Positions 1 to 12,502 of a stretch of DNA of 64,000 nt are shown here, one piece after another. A program made the translations under genes and the position numbers. The DNA is from Ephemerocybe angulata. Taxonomy: Eukaryota; Basidiomycota; Agaricomycetes; Agaricales; Psathyrellaceae. Where the stretch lies: positions 806,001 through 870,000 of the forward strand of contig JAACJK010000110.1 in NCBI GenBank assembly GCA_013368325.1, written 5' to 3'. The notes under the pieces were generated by a model. It was given only the letters and a program-made list of their open reading frames with translations. It made no database searches and was not told the origin of the DNA. Position 1 is the stretch's first letter, and each line of letters opens with the position of its first letter.

Positions 1-2833
1 TCCACATCGGTTTCGCACCCACTCACTCACCGGAGTCTTCGCTTCCGAGACTTGGCATGACAGAATACCCTCATGCGTGTGTGAAGCTCGGGGTCGTCGG
101 TGTGGGGACTTGGGGTATAAAAGCTGGGAGGATGTGGGTTGGCTCTGCATCCTCCTCAGCGAGCGACATTCCCCCTTCACTTCAAGTCCACTTCACATTT
201 CAACATTCCACTTCTTGTATTTCAATGTCACTGTTATCATTGTGTCTATTGTCTACTCTATTACTCTACTATACTCTACTCTACGTGCTCGTCGTCGTCT
301 TCCAACGACGAGCTCGAGTTCCTCCCCCGCTCCCGCTTTGATCAATCCCATTTCAGACCCCGCGCCACATATATACCCCCGGCTCGCTTCTCCGTCTTGC
401 CACGTCTCCCACCTTCCTCGCTTTCCCCCACAAGGCTGGTCATCGTCGAGCCCGTCGTCGAGGTATGCTTTTATCCATCCTGCTCATCGTCTACATCGTC
501 CTTACCCATCTCCAGACCGTCTTTAATTGCTCGCCGTCGTGCAGTCTCTACACCGAGGTCAGTATATTCTTGAATACCTGTACGACGTCTTTACTCACCT
601 TGGCTTCGTTTGCCACAGCCGTCCTTCCGCAATGCCCAAGGTGAATTGATTATCTTGCTCACCCTCGTCGACGTTGAGCTCACCCTCTCCCTCGTTGTCT
701 AGACCCTCCAACACCGTGCTCGCTCGTCGTCAAAGAAGTGAGTTCACTCTACCCTCTCACTCGTCGACGTATCTGACTTCATTTGTGTCAGCACAGACGT
801 CCGCCAGCACCACCAGTGAGCCTCTCGATGGGGCGCGCACGTAGCCGAGCAGCCTGTGATTGTTTCCGAGTGCCGTGCCGACTTCAAGGTGAGTTTACGA
901 TTTCCCCGTATTCGAGGTCGTCGCTGACTCGCATGCTCCAGCCGCCGTCCTTCACAGGCTACGCCCGGTCACCCATCGTCGACTCACACACGCGCCGTCG
1001 TCGTAACCTCACCCACACCTGGATCCGTCGCAAGCGCACACCGGCTCTCCCCCGTCGTCGACATACGCACTCAAGGTCGTCGTCGTCGAGCCTCCACGTC
1101 GTCGTAATCTCAGCAAAGAACGCCCCGACCTCAACACACACTGTGCTCGTCAAAAGGCAAGTCTATTCGTGTCATGTCAATACATGTGTTCTAATTACTG
1201 ACGTACCCTCGCAGTTACCCCTTCCTATCTGACGCAGAGTTCCCCGCCTAAACATATCCCTCACCCAGCCGTCGTGTGTTCACGATATTCAAGATCTAGA
1301 CGCGTCTAGGCTACGTCAAGGTATCGCAGGTGAGTGATGGTATGTACTTTGTGCCAGTGGCAGCGCACTCACCGACCGTTGCTGCAGTGACAGTCGTACA
1401 TAGAGGGCGCGGGCGTGGTGTACTGGGGTTAGTCTTCTGGAGGCTGTGGTCATCGGTCAGTGAGTTGGTCTATAAGGTCTGCGGCGCGTACTCACCTGGT
1501 TTCGCTCTAGACGTATGCGAGCGCAGCTACGCTTCTCAGGCTTGGCTCGAATCCGGTGTTCGCTTCGGAGTTCCTGGGATCGTATCGTCGGGAAGTCGCT
1601 CGCAGGGTCGGTATGGACCCGCATTCGCTAGAGCGCGATCCGGAGAGCCGACGACCATATTCGAGCGACTCGTGCGAGGGCGTAGAGGCTGGTGGATGTC
1701 GTGGTTGCCTGTGAGTAAGTCGGTCGTCAAACTCTGGCCTAGATACTCACCTGTTTTCGCTCCAGACCGTGCAAGCGCAGCCACCGTCGTCTCTAATCTC
1801 CACCTTCGGTCTTGCTGTTGAGGGCTAGGCTTGAGAGGGGATGTTCCGAGGGTATCTAGTGGTTCTTGGCGAGTCATTTCGTTGAATAGTTGGATCATGG
1901 GCCTGGTACTTACCTGGATTCCGTAGAGCGCGATCCAAATGGCAAGGCCGAAGTGGTGTGTCGTGAGGTGTGGGTCACGAAGTTTCCGTGAGGTGAGCGC
2001 AAAGTGCGCCATCCCCGACTGCGTTGGTGAGTCGTTTGTGCCCTTGGAGATGGTGTGCGTGCTTATTTGGATTCGCCAGGGCGCTGTGGCGAACGCTTGA
2101 CGACGTGTGAGGGAGTGTGGCGACGAGGGAAGCTTGATGACTGAACTCGTTGCGCTCGTTGGTGAGCTGCTTCGGTCTCGGAAAGGATTGTGGCACTCAC
2201 GACTTTTGAACAGAGCGCCATCGCGACTGCGCAGGGCCGTTGCGTGCAGGCTGCCGCAGCCACGGTGCGATGCCCTCAAACTCCCCTCGTGCTTGTCCTC
2301 GTCGCAGGCGGTGCCCTCGATTTAGGCCTTGCAAGTTGCGAGGCGTAAGTGAGTGTTTCGCTTGGACTTGTGGGGTACGTGCTGACCTGTGCTTTTCAGG
2401 TCTTCACTGAAGAGATGAGCGTGTGGGGCTTCTGCGTGGGTGCTCGATGAAGGGGTCATCGTCGCTGTGCGAGGCGTAACTTCTGCGCAATCTCGATTGC
2501 ATGCGGCCGGCATCATCCTGTTTTGGCTGGGAGAGGCGTAGCTTGGGACGTCGTAGTGTACACTAGCAGCGTAGACTTGTATAACACGGATTGAGTAAAA
2601 TTGGCGTTGGAGAGGGCCGAGACGCGGGATGTCCGACGTCCCGAGAGGACCTGAGAGCGAAACCAAAGACCCGGATGGGTGAGCGAATGAGAGGAGCGTC
2701 GAGGAGCGTTCCCACGGTTCGAAGCCTGAACGACGTCGGATCGGGCCTTGGGCGCGCGTTGGGCAGCGTCCGTAGCGGCGGCGAAGGGAGCAGAGGGCAT
2801 GGAAGCGGAGGCGAGGGCGTGAGCGCCGATGGC
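1..2833. other. Gene-poor region of intron-like modules
   Basis: No convincing protein gene is seen. The + side starts with a TATA-like box and a pyrimidine-rich stretch, followed by GTCGTC-rich sequence broken by splice-like signals (gtgagt/ctcac..cag). On the - strand, similar exon-like blocks about 256 bp apart end in a splice donor: one block reads GAGCGAAACCAG then gtgagt (near 1495), another GAGCGAAAACAG then gtgagt (near 1751). Further donors lie near 1917 and 2198. Open frames here are short or antisense to each other and carry no recognisable domain. The region resembles 56-63 kb in composition and layout. It may be a decayed or noncoding multi-exon locus. Confidence 0.45.
116..122 (+). 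promoter_or_regulatory. TATA-like box
   Basis: The sequence TATAAAA is followed about 45 bp later by a long pyrimidine-rich tract (cccccttcacttc and onwards), a layout common at fungal Pol II start sites. No protein gene follows, only the module array. Confidence 0.35.
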
Positions 2834-5039
<2,206 letters not shown>

Positions 5040-5664
5040 GGTTGAGAGTTGCCTTTTTTGCTATGTTGTCTTCTGTGAGTGAAGTAACTGCAATGGAGTT
5101 TTTTGGTGCTGACGGACCAATTTACTTAGTGTTGCTCGCTCGTAGAGTTTTCGGTCGATAATACACATTTGTCCACGATAAGGCCCACCGTATCTCGCGG
5201 AGCGGTGCCCTCCTTTCCGGAAGCACAACCCTCGAGAACATCGGACGGCGATCTCGTCCATCGTTCGAACCTGATAAGATAGGTAAAGACCAAAAAAGAC
5301 CGCACGGCGACAAGTTCAGTTTTCGCACCGATGCATGTTCTACGAGAGCCTTCGAGGAAGTCGGGCTTTTCCCGGGTCAACCCTTTTTTTAAACTGACAG
5401 TGCCTTATCCCTTCTGGTGTTATCCTGTCTCGTTTTCTCCTTCAGGGCGTTAGGGATCTTCGTGTTACGAGAACACCCTCGAAATTTGCCTCTTCGACGT
5501 CGACGGCGTGTGGTGGACTCGGGATGCTTCGTCTCTGGATGATTCGAGATGAGGTCTGGGACTGACGGTTTGTCTTATCGACTGACTGCCTAACGGCAGA
5601 GACGGGAGATAACGGTGGGCCTGTAACTTCTACTTACTCAAATGGTGCGTTCTCCATAATCTTG
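5040..5664. other. Spacer between RVB2 and transposon block
   Basis: There is no supported gene. Minus-strand open frames of 66-84 codons occur at 5061-5380 but show no domain. A CT-rich tract and an AAAAAAAGGG run lie near 5385. Confidence 0.4.
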
Positions 5665-5673
5665 TAGGCTCGT

Positions 5674-5721
5674 CACCAACCGTTACTTCACGATTGGGAA
5701 TCGTTACAGTAACGGCTGGTG
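5674..5721. repeat. Hairpin outside left terminal repeat, unit 1
   Basis: Inverted repeat of 13 bp, caccaaccgttac against gtaacggctggtg, with one mismatch and a 22-nt loop. It lies just outside the left terminal inverted repeat. Confidence 0.7.
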
Positions 5722-5745
5722 CGACTGATGGGGCCATGAAGGGAA

Positions 5746-5767
5746 GGGAATTTTAAAGTCCGAAATC
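5746..5767 (+). repeat. Left terminal inverted repeat, truncated copy
   Basis: A 22-bp sequence beginning gggaattttaaa and ending tccgaaatc. Apart from one base it is the reverse complement of 15654-15675. Confidence 0.75.
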
Positions 5768-5932
5768 ACCTTTGTAAGTAATGATGTCCCACGCCTCACG
5801 CCGCGTCGCGAGTCGCACCTGGAATTAAATTAGAGCGCGTATTGGAGCCTGTTGAGACATACCCAGCATTCTGAGACCTGGAGAATATGTAAAGACATAG
5901 AATACACAGATTTTCTCCCAACAACTTGAACC

Positions 5933-8220
5933 ATGGCCCCCAAAGAATCCAAGCTTCACGTCTACAAGCCAGAAGAACTCAGCTCTCTGAATCTTCGAGG
6001 TCTCTCTCAAGACAAATTCCAGGCAACACCTTTTGACTGGCAAATCGAGGCAGCGAATGGAATATTGTGTGGGCATGAGGTGATACTTGATGTTGGAACC
6101 GGTTGTGGAAAGACCCTTGTGTTTCAACTACCACTCCTGGTGGATCCATCATCCGTGAACCTGATCATCTCGCCACTCTCGGCGTTGATGATTGAACAGG
6201 TACTGTCAACCAAAAAGACTCAGAAATTAGCAGTAATTGTTCCTTTCCAGGCTGAAACCTCAAAGCTGTCCACCGTTGCTGTCTGTACTGAGACAATTGA
6301 AGCTGTTGGACGGGATGCACTGTTCAAGGTAAGAGGTCATGACCTTGGTTTCATGCTTCCCGAGTTCTCAAACCTCTTATTGCGTAGGATATTGTTGGAC
6401 TAAAATTCCAGCAAGTCCTTGTATCCCCAGAGATAAGTGTTTCGAAGGAATTTAGCCAGGAAGTCCTCTCGAAGCCGCAGTTCACATCGCACCTTCGTGC
6501 TGTGTGTATTGATGAGGCGCACTGCATTAATGTCTGGGGAGGAGATTTCCGACCAGACTATGCCGCTTTGGGTACACTTCGGGGAAGGTTGCCACGCAAT
6601 GTTCCATTTTTGGTTGCCTCAGCTACCCTGCCTGACCATGTTCTCGACGACATACGTGCTACACTCGAGCTGCGTGGAAACTTGGTTAGGGTCGCTGTCA
6701 CCAATGACCGACCAAACGTTGCTCTATCCGTTCGCACCATGAAGTACTCTGATGAGTCAAAGGGTGACCTCCGCTTCCTTCTCCATGAAGGTGCGGAGTC
6801 GATGAAGGATATCATGATAACTGCAGTGTACTGCAACGAGAGGTTGGCAACAGAGGATGGGTGCGATGCCCTGCGCTATTGGGCAAGAGCAGAGGGAATT
6901 GAAGACTGGGAGAAGGGCATTGTTTACTACCATGCCAAGCTCAGTACAGAGAGAAAGAGAACAATTGAGGAGTCGTTGAAGCAGGGTAAAGTTCGTATTT
7001 TGTTTTGTACTGATGCTGTTGGAATGGTGCGTTTATTCCACAAGCTAAATACACCCCGCAGTCAATTGAGTACAGATCTCTAGGGGTGCGATATGCGGAA
7101 TATTGAGCGCGTCGTAATGTGGGGTGTCCCAAGTACCTTCTGTGCCCTTGCGCAGCGTGCAGGTCGAGCTGCTCGCAACATGAGTAAGGATGGCGAGGCT
7201 ATTCTGGTTGTCTCAAAGGCTACTGCTGCAAAAGATGCTAATGCCCTCGAAGCGGACATAGAGGGCACTGCTGTTGATGCCCTTGAGCCAGATGTCATGG
7301 TGGGTGAGGGTAATCAGCTTGTGTCTTTGCAGGAAGGTGGTGCACGAGTCTCAAAGGATATTTCTCAACCGAAGAAGCCAGCAAAGCGTGCAAAAACAAA
7401 ACAGAATTATAATAGTAGGGAAGCGAAGTATCTGGTACACTTTGTGCAGGGTGTAGTCTGCCGGCGCAAAGTATGGAATGAATTCTTTCGAAACGAAACT
7501 AAGCGTACGTACCACTCTCACAATTCAAGTCACAGTCCCTTCACTCAATTTATTTTGAAAGGGCAACTCGTGTATCCTACAAACACACTGTTTCAACCTC
7601 GCCCTTCCCTTCGCTGTTGCGATGTCTGCACCCCGGAGAAATTTCCAGTGGAGGAAATTGAATTGACAAAGGCCAAAGGACTTACGCGTGGTCGAAAGAA
7701 GCAACTCCCCGAGCAGCTTCAGAAGGATCTGCGAAAGCGACTTGTAGATTGGCGTGATGATGCAGAGGAGGGTGGTCTATTTGGCATGTTCTATGGTGCA
7801 GCAGCAGCTTCCATCTCCTCAATTTCCGGAAACTCCCTTCTTGGCGATGATGTTATTGACAAGATTGTCAACAGTGGTGCGTACATCCGCACTGAGGAGG
7901 ACTTACGTCGGAATGTTCGATGGGGATTGGCATTCCATGACGAAAGTAATAGTCTTACCAAATATGGAACGGCCTTGCTCGCTGAGTTAGAGAAAGTATA
8001 CAAGAAGGCAGAAGGAATATCTCCCAACACTTTCTATGGGAAACCGAAGCCAAAACCGAGGCCCATTACTCGTCCTATTAGTCCTACGCCATCTCCTACA
8101 CACTCACGTACACCGTCACCTGCGTTGCCACCTGATGCAGCAAATGATGCACCTCCTCCCACTGGCGTGCGTCGAAGTGCACGCCAAGCTGCTCGTGCAT
8201 CTACTAGTCAGAATGTATAA
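5933..8220 (+). CDS. RecQ-like SF2 DNA helicase, element copy 1
   Basis: Transposon-borne ATP-dependent DNA helicase. Exons are 5933-6199, 6251-6328, 6388-7026, 7084-7504 and 7562-8220, about 687 aa. Motif I is GTGCGKT, motif Ia lies around ISPLSAL, motif II is DEAH (CIDEAHCIN), motif III SATLP, and the C-terminal lobe has GMGCDMRNIERVV across an exon junction and motif VI QRAGRAAR. The RQC and HRDC domains of cellular RecQ/Sgs1 are not evident; the C-terminus is a basic, Pro-rich tail. The 57-bp last intron is a multiple of three with no stop, so retention would add 19 aa. It is nearly identical to 10215-12502, with one synonymous change seen. It ends at the base before the transposase stop on the other strand. 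Confidence 0.85.
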
Positions 8221-9946
8221 TTAATCACTATCTACTTCAACTTCCTCTACATCTTCAGTCTCGATGTCTTCTATGTTAGGAAAGGATGTAATGACTTCGT
8301 CAAGAAGTGATCGAACATCATTTGGATCGCATCCCTCCGGAAACTCGTCCTCGTCACCTGCCAGATCCTCAAACTCGATACCACCACCTCCGAGGTCAGG
8401 GTCATGTTCCTCATCATCGTCAGTAGCCTCGTTGGAGGCAGGCGCTCCTGTTGCCTTGCGGTAGGTTGCTGTTGGGATCGTGTTTCTAAAGGACTTGAAC
8501 GGAGTTGCTGTGTTTGCATACGCAGCTCCTTCGGCGAGCAAATCACGTACGGGTGTCGCGAATTCACTACCTTCTCGGGATGCTTGATAGACTTGAACCT
8601 TGTGTTCACAAAGGTACGATTGGAGCTTCTCGATGTCGGTCTTTTTTGATGGTGAAGTGTGCGACTTTCCGTTATGCGGGGTCTTGAAGTTGGTCTGTAC
8701 CTGTCGGATTACCTCACGGAGTGTGAAGATGCATACCGAGACAATCGACATCCATTCCCAGCTCCGATTTGCCCCACGTGCAATGTATATAATCTGCGAG
8801 CAAGTAAGCATCTGAGATGCGAGGTCAACACATTACGCACTTTGAGCCAGAAGTTCTGGTGTTCCTGGAGCAAGTCCAGCTCTTTCCATGCATTCGGCTT
8901 CCCTGAGAGGTTGACGAGCCAATTATAGAGGTAAACACGTCTAATGGATGCATAATCAGTTACTGTTACACACCGGCAGAGAACCGAGAGGTACGTACTT
9001 CATATCCACGCCCATCCGTTTCAACTCCATCAAAGTACTATAAAGCGAGTCTGCGTACTTCGGCATCTTCCCCGTGCCCCGGAACATCAACATCCAGTAT
9101 GCAAGGACATTCACCACTGTTCCGATGTCTCCTCGCTTCACGGCAGCCCGAAGGGTAAGCAGAATGAGTGCGTCACGGTTGAATAGGATGATGTTCTCGT
9201 GGATGATGTCGTGCTGAGCCGGGGGCAGTTTCCGAAGCTCGGATACCCGGCGTGCTGAGCCGAGACGCGAAAGAACCTTCTGTGCTACGGTACGAACATC
9301 TTGAAGCGTCTTCACCCCTTTTACCCATGCATCTAACCCATCCTTCTTCCCGCAATAGATTCGGAATCCATCAAGGATGTTTGCCGGTAGGACGAGATTG
9401 AGCATGAGCTCCATCACCGGACGGAACGGGGGAAGCTGTTTTGACTTCCAACCTGCAGAGATGGGCTTACGGCTAAGGAGCGAGTTCATCCGCCACAACG
9501 ACCAGACGGCCTTGCTGTTTGGCACGCCCCAATGCTCATTGACAGTGCACCGAGCACCAGCCATCTTCGTGTGGAACAATCCCAAGGCACCCTTCAGAAA
9601 CGCGCCCGGATTGTTGAGCACCTTCGAGTCGTCCCGCCGGGACCCTGCAGCCTGATATCACGAGTTAAAGTGAGACTGTAAGGGTACGATGTGTAAAAGA
9701 TACTCACCGACTCAATCAGTGAGATGGTCAGCTGGTCGCCATGAGCGATAACAACGCCGTGAGCCTTGATGTCTTCCTCCGACAAGCCCAGAGTCCGGAC
9801 CATGATGTGGTCGATGACCGAGAGCGTACCGTCAATTGTAGACTCGTCAATAAAGGCGGCAGGAATGGGATGCTGAGTGGTGGTGTGTAAGGGGATGGCA
9901 TCGATCATCGGCGGCGAAAGGTCTGCACCGGAGTCCTTGAGGCGGG
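8221..9946 (-). pseudogene. DUF6589 transposase-like gene, 5'-truncated
   Basis: Carries the 3' part of the gene described at 12503-15499: the GDQLT block, the exon with the FHTKMAG region, the LYNWLVN / LLQEH exon and the acidic tail. The 5' half, including the first catalytic-type Asp (WDNIN), is missing because the tandem duplication joint falls at 9946. Reading upstream across the joint is open in the same frame to an ATG at 10019 in flanking DNA, which would give a chimeric N-terminus of 25 residues. Confidence 0.8.
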
Positions 9947-9955
9947 TAGGCTCGT

Positions 9956-10003
9956 CACCAACCGTTACTTCACGATTGGGAATCGTTACAGTAACGGCTG
10001 GTG
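9956..10003. repeat. Hairpin outside left terminal repeat, unit 2
   Basis: Identical copy of the 13-bp inverted repeat seen at 5674-5721, carried along by the tandem duplication. Confidence 0.7.
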
Positions 10004-10027
10004 CGACTGATGGGGCCATGAAGGGAA

Positions 10028-10049
10028 GGGAATTTTAAAGTCCGAAATC
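10028..10049 (+). repeat. Left terminal inverted repeat, longer copy
   Basis: Same 22 bp as 5746-5767. It pairs with 15654-15675 with a single mismatch at position 13. Confidence 0.75.
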
Positions 10050-10214
10050 ACCTTTGTAAGTAATGATGTCCCACGCCTCACGCCGCGTCGCGAGTCGCAC
10101 CTGGAATTAAATTAGAGCGCGTATTGGAGCCTGTTGAGACATACCCGGCATTCTGAGACCTGGAGAATATGTAAAGACATAGAATACACAGATTTTCTCC
10201 CAACAACTTGAACC

Positions 10215-12502
10215 ATGGCCCCCAAAGAATCCAAGCTTCACGTCTACAAGCCAGAAGAACTCAGCTCTCTGAATCTTCGAGGTCTCTCTCAAGACAAATT
10301 CCAGGCAACACCTTTTGACTGGCAAATCGAGGCAGCGAATGGAATATTGTGTGGGCATGAGGTGATACTTGATGTTGGAACCGGTTGTGGAAAGACCCTT
10401 GTGTTTCAACTACCACTCCTGGTGGATCCATCATCCGTGAACCTGATCATCTCGCCACTCTCGGCGTTGATGATTGAACAGGTACTGTCAACCAAAAAGA
10501 CTCAGAAATTAGCAGTAATTGTTCCTTTCCAGGCTGAAACCTCAAAGCTGTCCACCGTTGCTGTCTGTACTGAGACAATTGAAGCTGTTGGACGGGATGC
10601 ACTGTTCAAGGTAAGAGGTCATGACCTTGGTTTCATGCTTCCCGAGTTCTCAAACCTCTTATTGCGTAGGATATTGTTGGACTAAAATTCCAGCAAGTCC
10701 TTGTATCCCCAGAGATAAGTGTTTCGAAGGAATTTAGCCAGGAAGTCCTCTCGAAGCCGCAGTTCACATCGCACCTTCGTGCTGTGTGTATTGATGAGGC
10801 GCACTGCATTAATGTCTGGGGAGGAGATTTCCGACCAGACTATGCCGCTTTGGGTACACTTCGGGGAAGGTTGCCACGCAATGTTCCATTTTTGGTTGCC
10901 TCAGCTACCCTGCCTGACCATGTTCTCGACGACATACGTGCTACACTCGAGCTGCGTGGGAACTTGGTTAGGGTCGCTGTCACCAATGACCGACCAAACG
11001 TTGCTCTATCCGTTCGCACCATGAAGTACTCTGATGAGTCAAAGGGTGACCTCCGCTTCCTTCTCCATGAAGGTGCGGAGTCGATGAAGGATATCATGAT
11101 AACTGCAGTGTACTGCAACGAGAGGTTGGCAACAGAGGATGGGTGCGATGCCCTGCGCTATTGGGCAAGAGCAGAGGGAATTGAAGACTGGGAGAAGGGC
11201 ATTGTTTACTACCATGCCAAGCTCAGTACAGAGAGAAAGAGAACAATTGAGGAGTCGTTGAAGCAGGGTAAAGTTCGTATTTTGTTTTGTACTGATGCTG
11301 TTGGAATGGTGCGTTTATTCCACAAGCTAAATACACCCCGCAGTCAATTGAGTACAGATCTCTAGGGGTGCGATATGCGGAATATTGAGCGCGTCGTAAT
11401 GTGGGGTGTCCCAAGTACCTTCTGTGCCCTTGCGCAGCGTGCAGGTCGAGCTGCTCGCAACATGAGTAAGGATGGCGAGGCTATTCTGGTTGTCTCAAAG
11501 GCTACTGCTGCAAAAGATGCTAATGCCCTCGAAGCGGACATAGAGGGCACTGCTGTTGATGCCCTTGAGCCAGATGTCATGGTGGGTGAGGGTAATCAGC
11601 TTGTGTCTTTGCAGGAAGGTGGTGCACGAGTCTCAAAGGATATTTCTCAACCGAAGAAGCCAGCAAAGCGTGCAAAAACAAAACAGAATTATAATAGTAG
11701 GGAAGCGAAGTATCTGGTACACTTTGTGCAGGGTGTAGTCTGCCGGCGCAAAGTATGGAATGAATTCTTTCGAAACGAAACTAAGCGTACGTACCACTCT
11801 CACAATTCAAGTCACAGTCCCTTCACTCAATTTATTTTGAAAGGGCAACTCGTGTATCCTACAAACACACTGTTTCAACCTCGCCCTTCCCTTCGCTGTT
11901 GCGATGTCTGCACCCCGGAGAAATTTCCAGTGGAGGAAATTGAATTGACAAAGGCCAAAGGACTTACGCGTGGTCGAAAGAAGCAACTCCCCGAGCAGCT
12001 TCAGAAGGATCTGCGAAAGCGACTTGTAGATTGGCGTGATGATGCAGAGGAGGGTGGTCTATTTGGCATGTTCTATGGTGCAGCAGCAGCTTCCATCTCC
12101 TCAATTTCCGGAAACTCCCTTCTTGGCGATGATGTTATTGACAAGATTGTCAACAGTGGTGCGTACATCCGCACTGAGGAGGACTTACGTCGGAATGTTC
12201 GATGGGGATTGGCATTCCATGACGAAAGTAATAGTCTTACCAAATATGGAACGGCCTTGCTCGCTGAGTTAGAGAAAGTATACAAGAAGGCAGAAGGAAT
12301 ATCTCCCAACACTTTCTATGGGAAACCGAAGCCAAAACCGAGGCCCATTACTCGTCCTATTAGTCCTACGCCATCTCCTACACACTCACGTACACCGTCA
12401 CCTGCGTTGCCACCTGATGCAGCAAATGATGCACCTCCTCCCACTGGCGTGCGTCGAAGTGCACGCCAAGCTGCTCGTGCATCTACTAGTCAGAATGTAT
12501 AA
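10215..12502 (+). CDS. RecQ-like SF2 DNA helicase, element copy 2
   Basis: Same gene as 5933-8220. Exons are 10215-10481, 10533-10610, 10670-11308, 11366-11786 and 11844-12502, about 687 aa. The chosen ATG follows a short leader 165 bp inside the left terminal repeat. All SF2 motifs are intact: GTGCGKT, DEAH, SATLP and QRAGRAAR. The stop TAA occupies 12500-12502 and the opposing transposase stop occupies 12503-12505. The helicase probably assists transposition of its own element rather than host repair; this is inferred from the terminal repeats and the partner gene. Host Sgs1/BLM is unlikely because no RQC or HRDC region is visible. Confidence 0.87.

Larger units (their letters stand above)
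5665..9946. repeat. Tandem duplication unit 1 (4282 bp)
   Basis: This unit and 9947-14228 are direct, immediately adjacent copies with a period of 4282 bp. I noticed only three substitutions: 5865/10147 (A/G), 6678/10960 (A/G) and 9163/13445 (A/G). The last two fall at synonymous sites of the helicase and transposase genes. The unit contains 81 bp of flank outside the terminal repeat, the whole helicase gene and the 3' part of the transposase gene. Confidence 0.97.
5746..9946. mobile_element. Truncated helicase-DUF6589 transposon copy
   Basis: Left part of the element described at 10028-15675: left terminal inverted repeat, complete helicase gene and the 3' half of the transposase gene. It is cut inside transposase exon 3 by the tandem duplication junction at 9946/9947 and lacks a right end. 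Confidence 0.8.

Noticed and set aside
1536..2279. 247-codon minus-strand open frame
   Set aside because: It crosses several splice-donor-like words, has no start context or domain, and reads through repeated modules.
5825..6127. Minus-strand 100-codon frame opposite the helicase start
   Set aside because: It overlaps the helicase first exon, and duplication makes it appear twice.
5933..8220. Interpretation as the host Sgs1/BLM RecQ helicase
   Set aside because: No RQC or HRDC region; the gene lies within terminal repeats next to a transposase-like gene and is duplicated with it.
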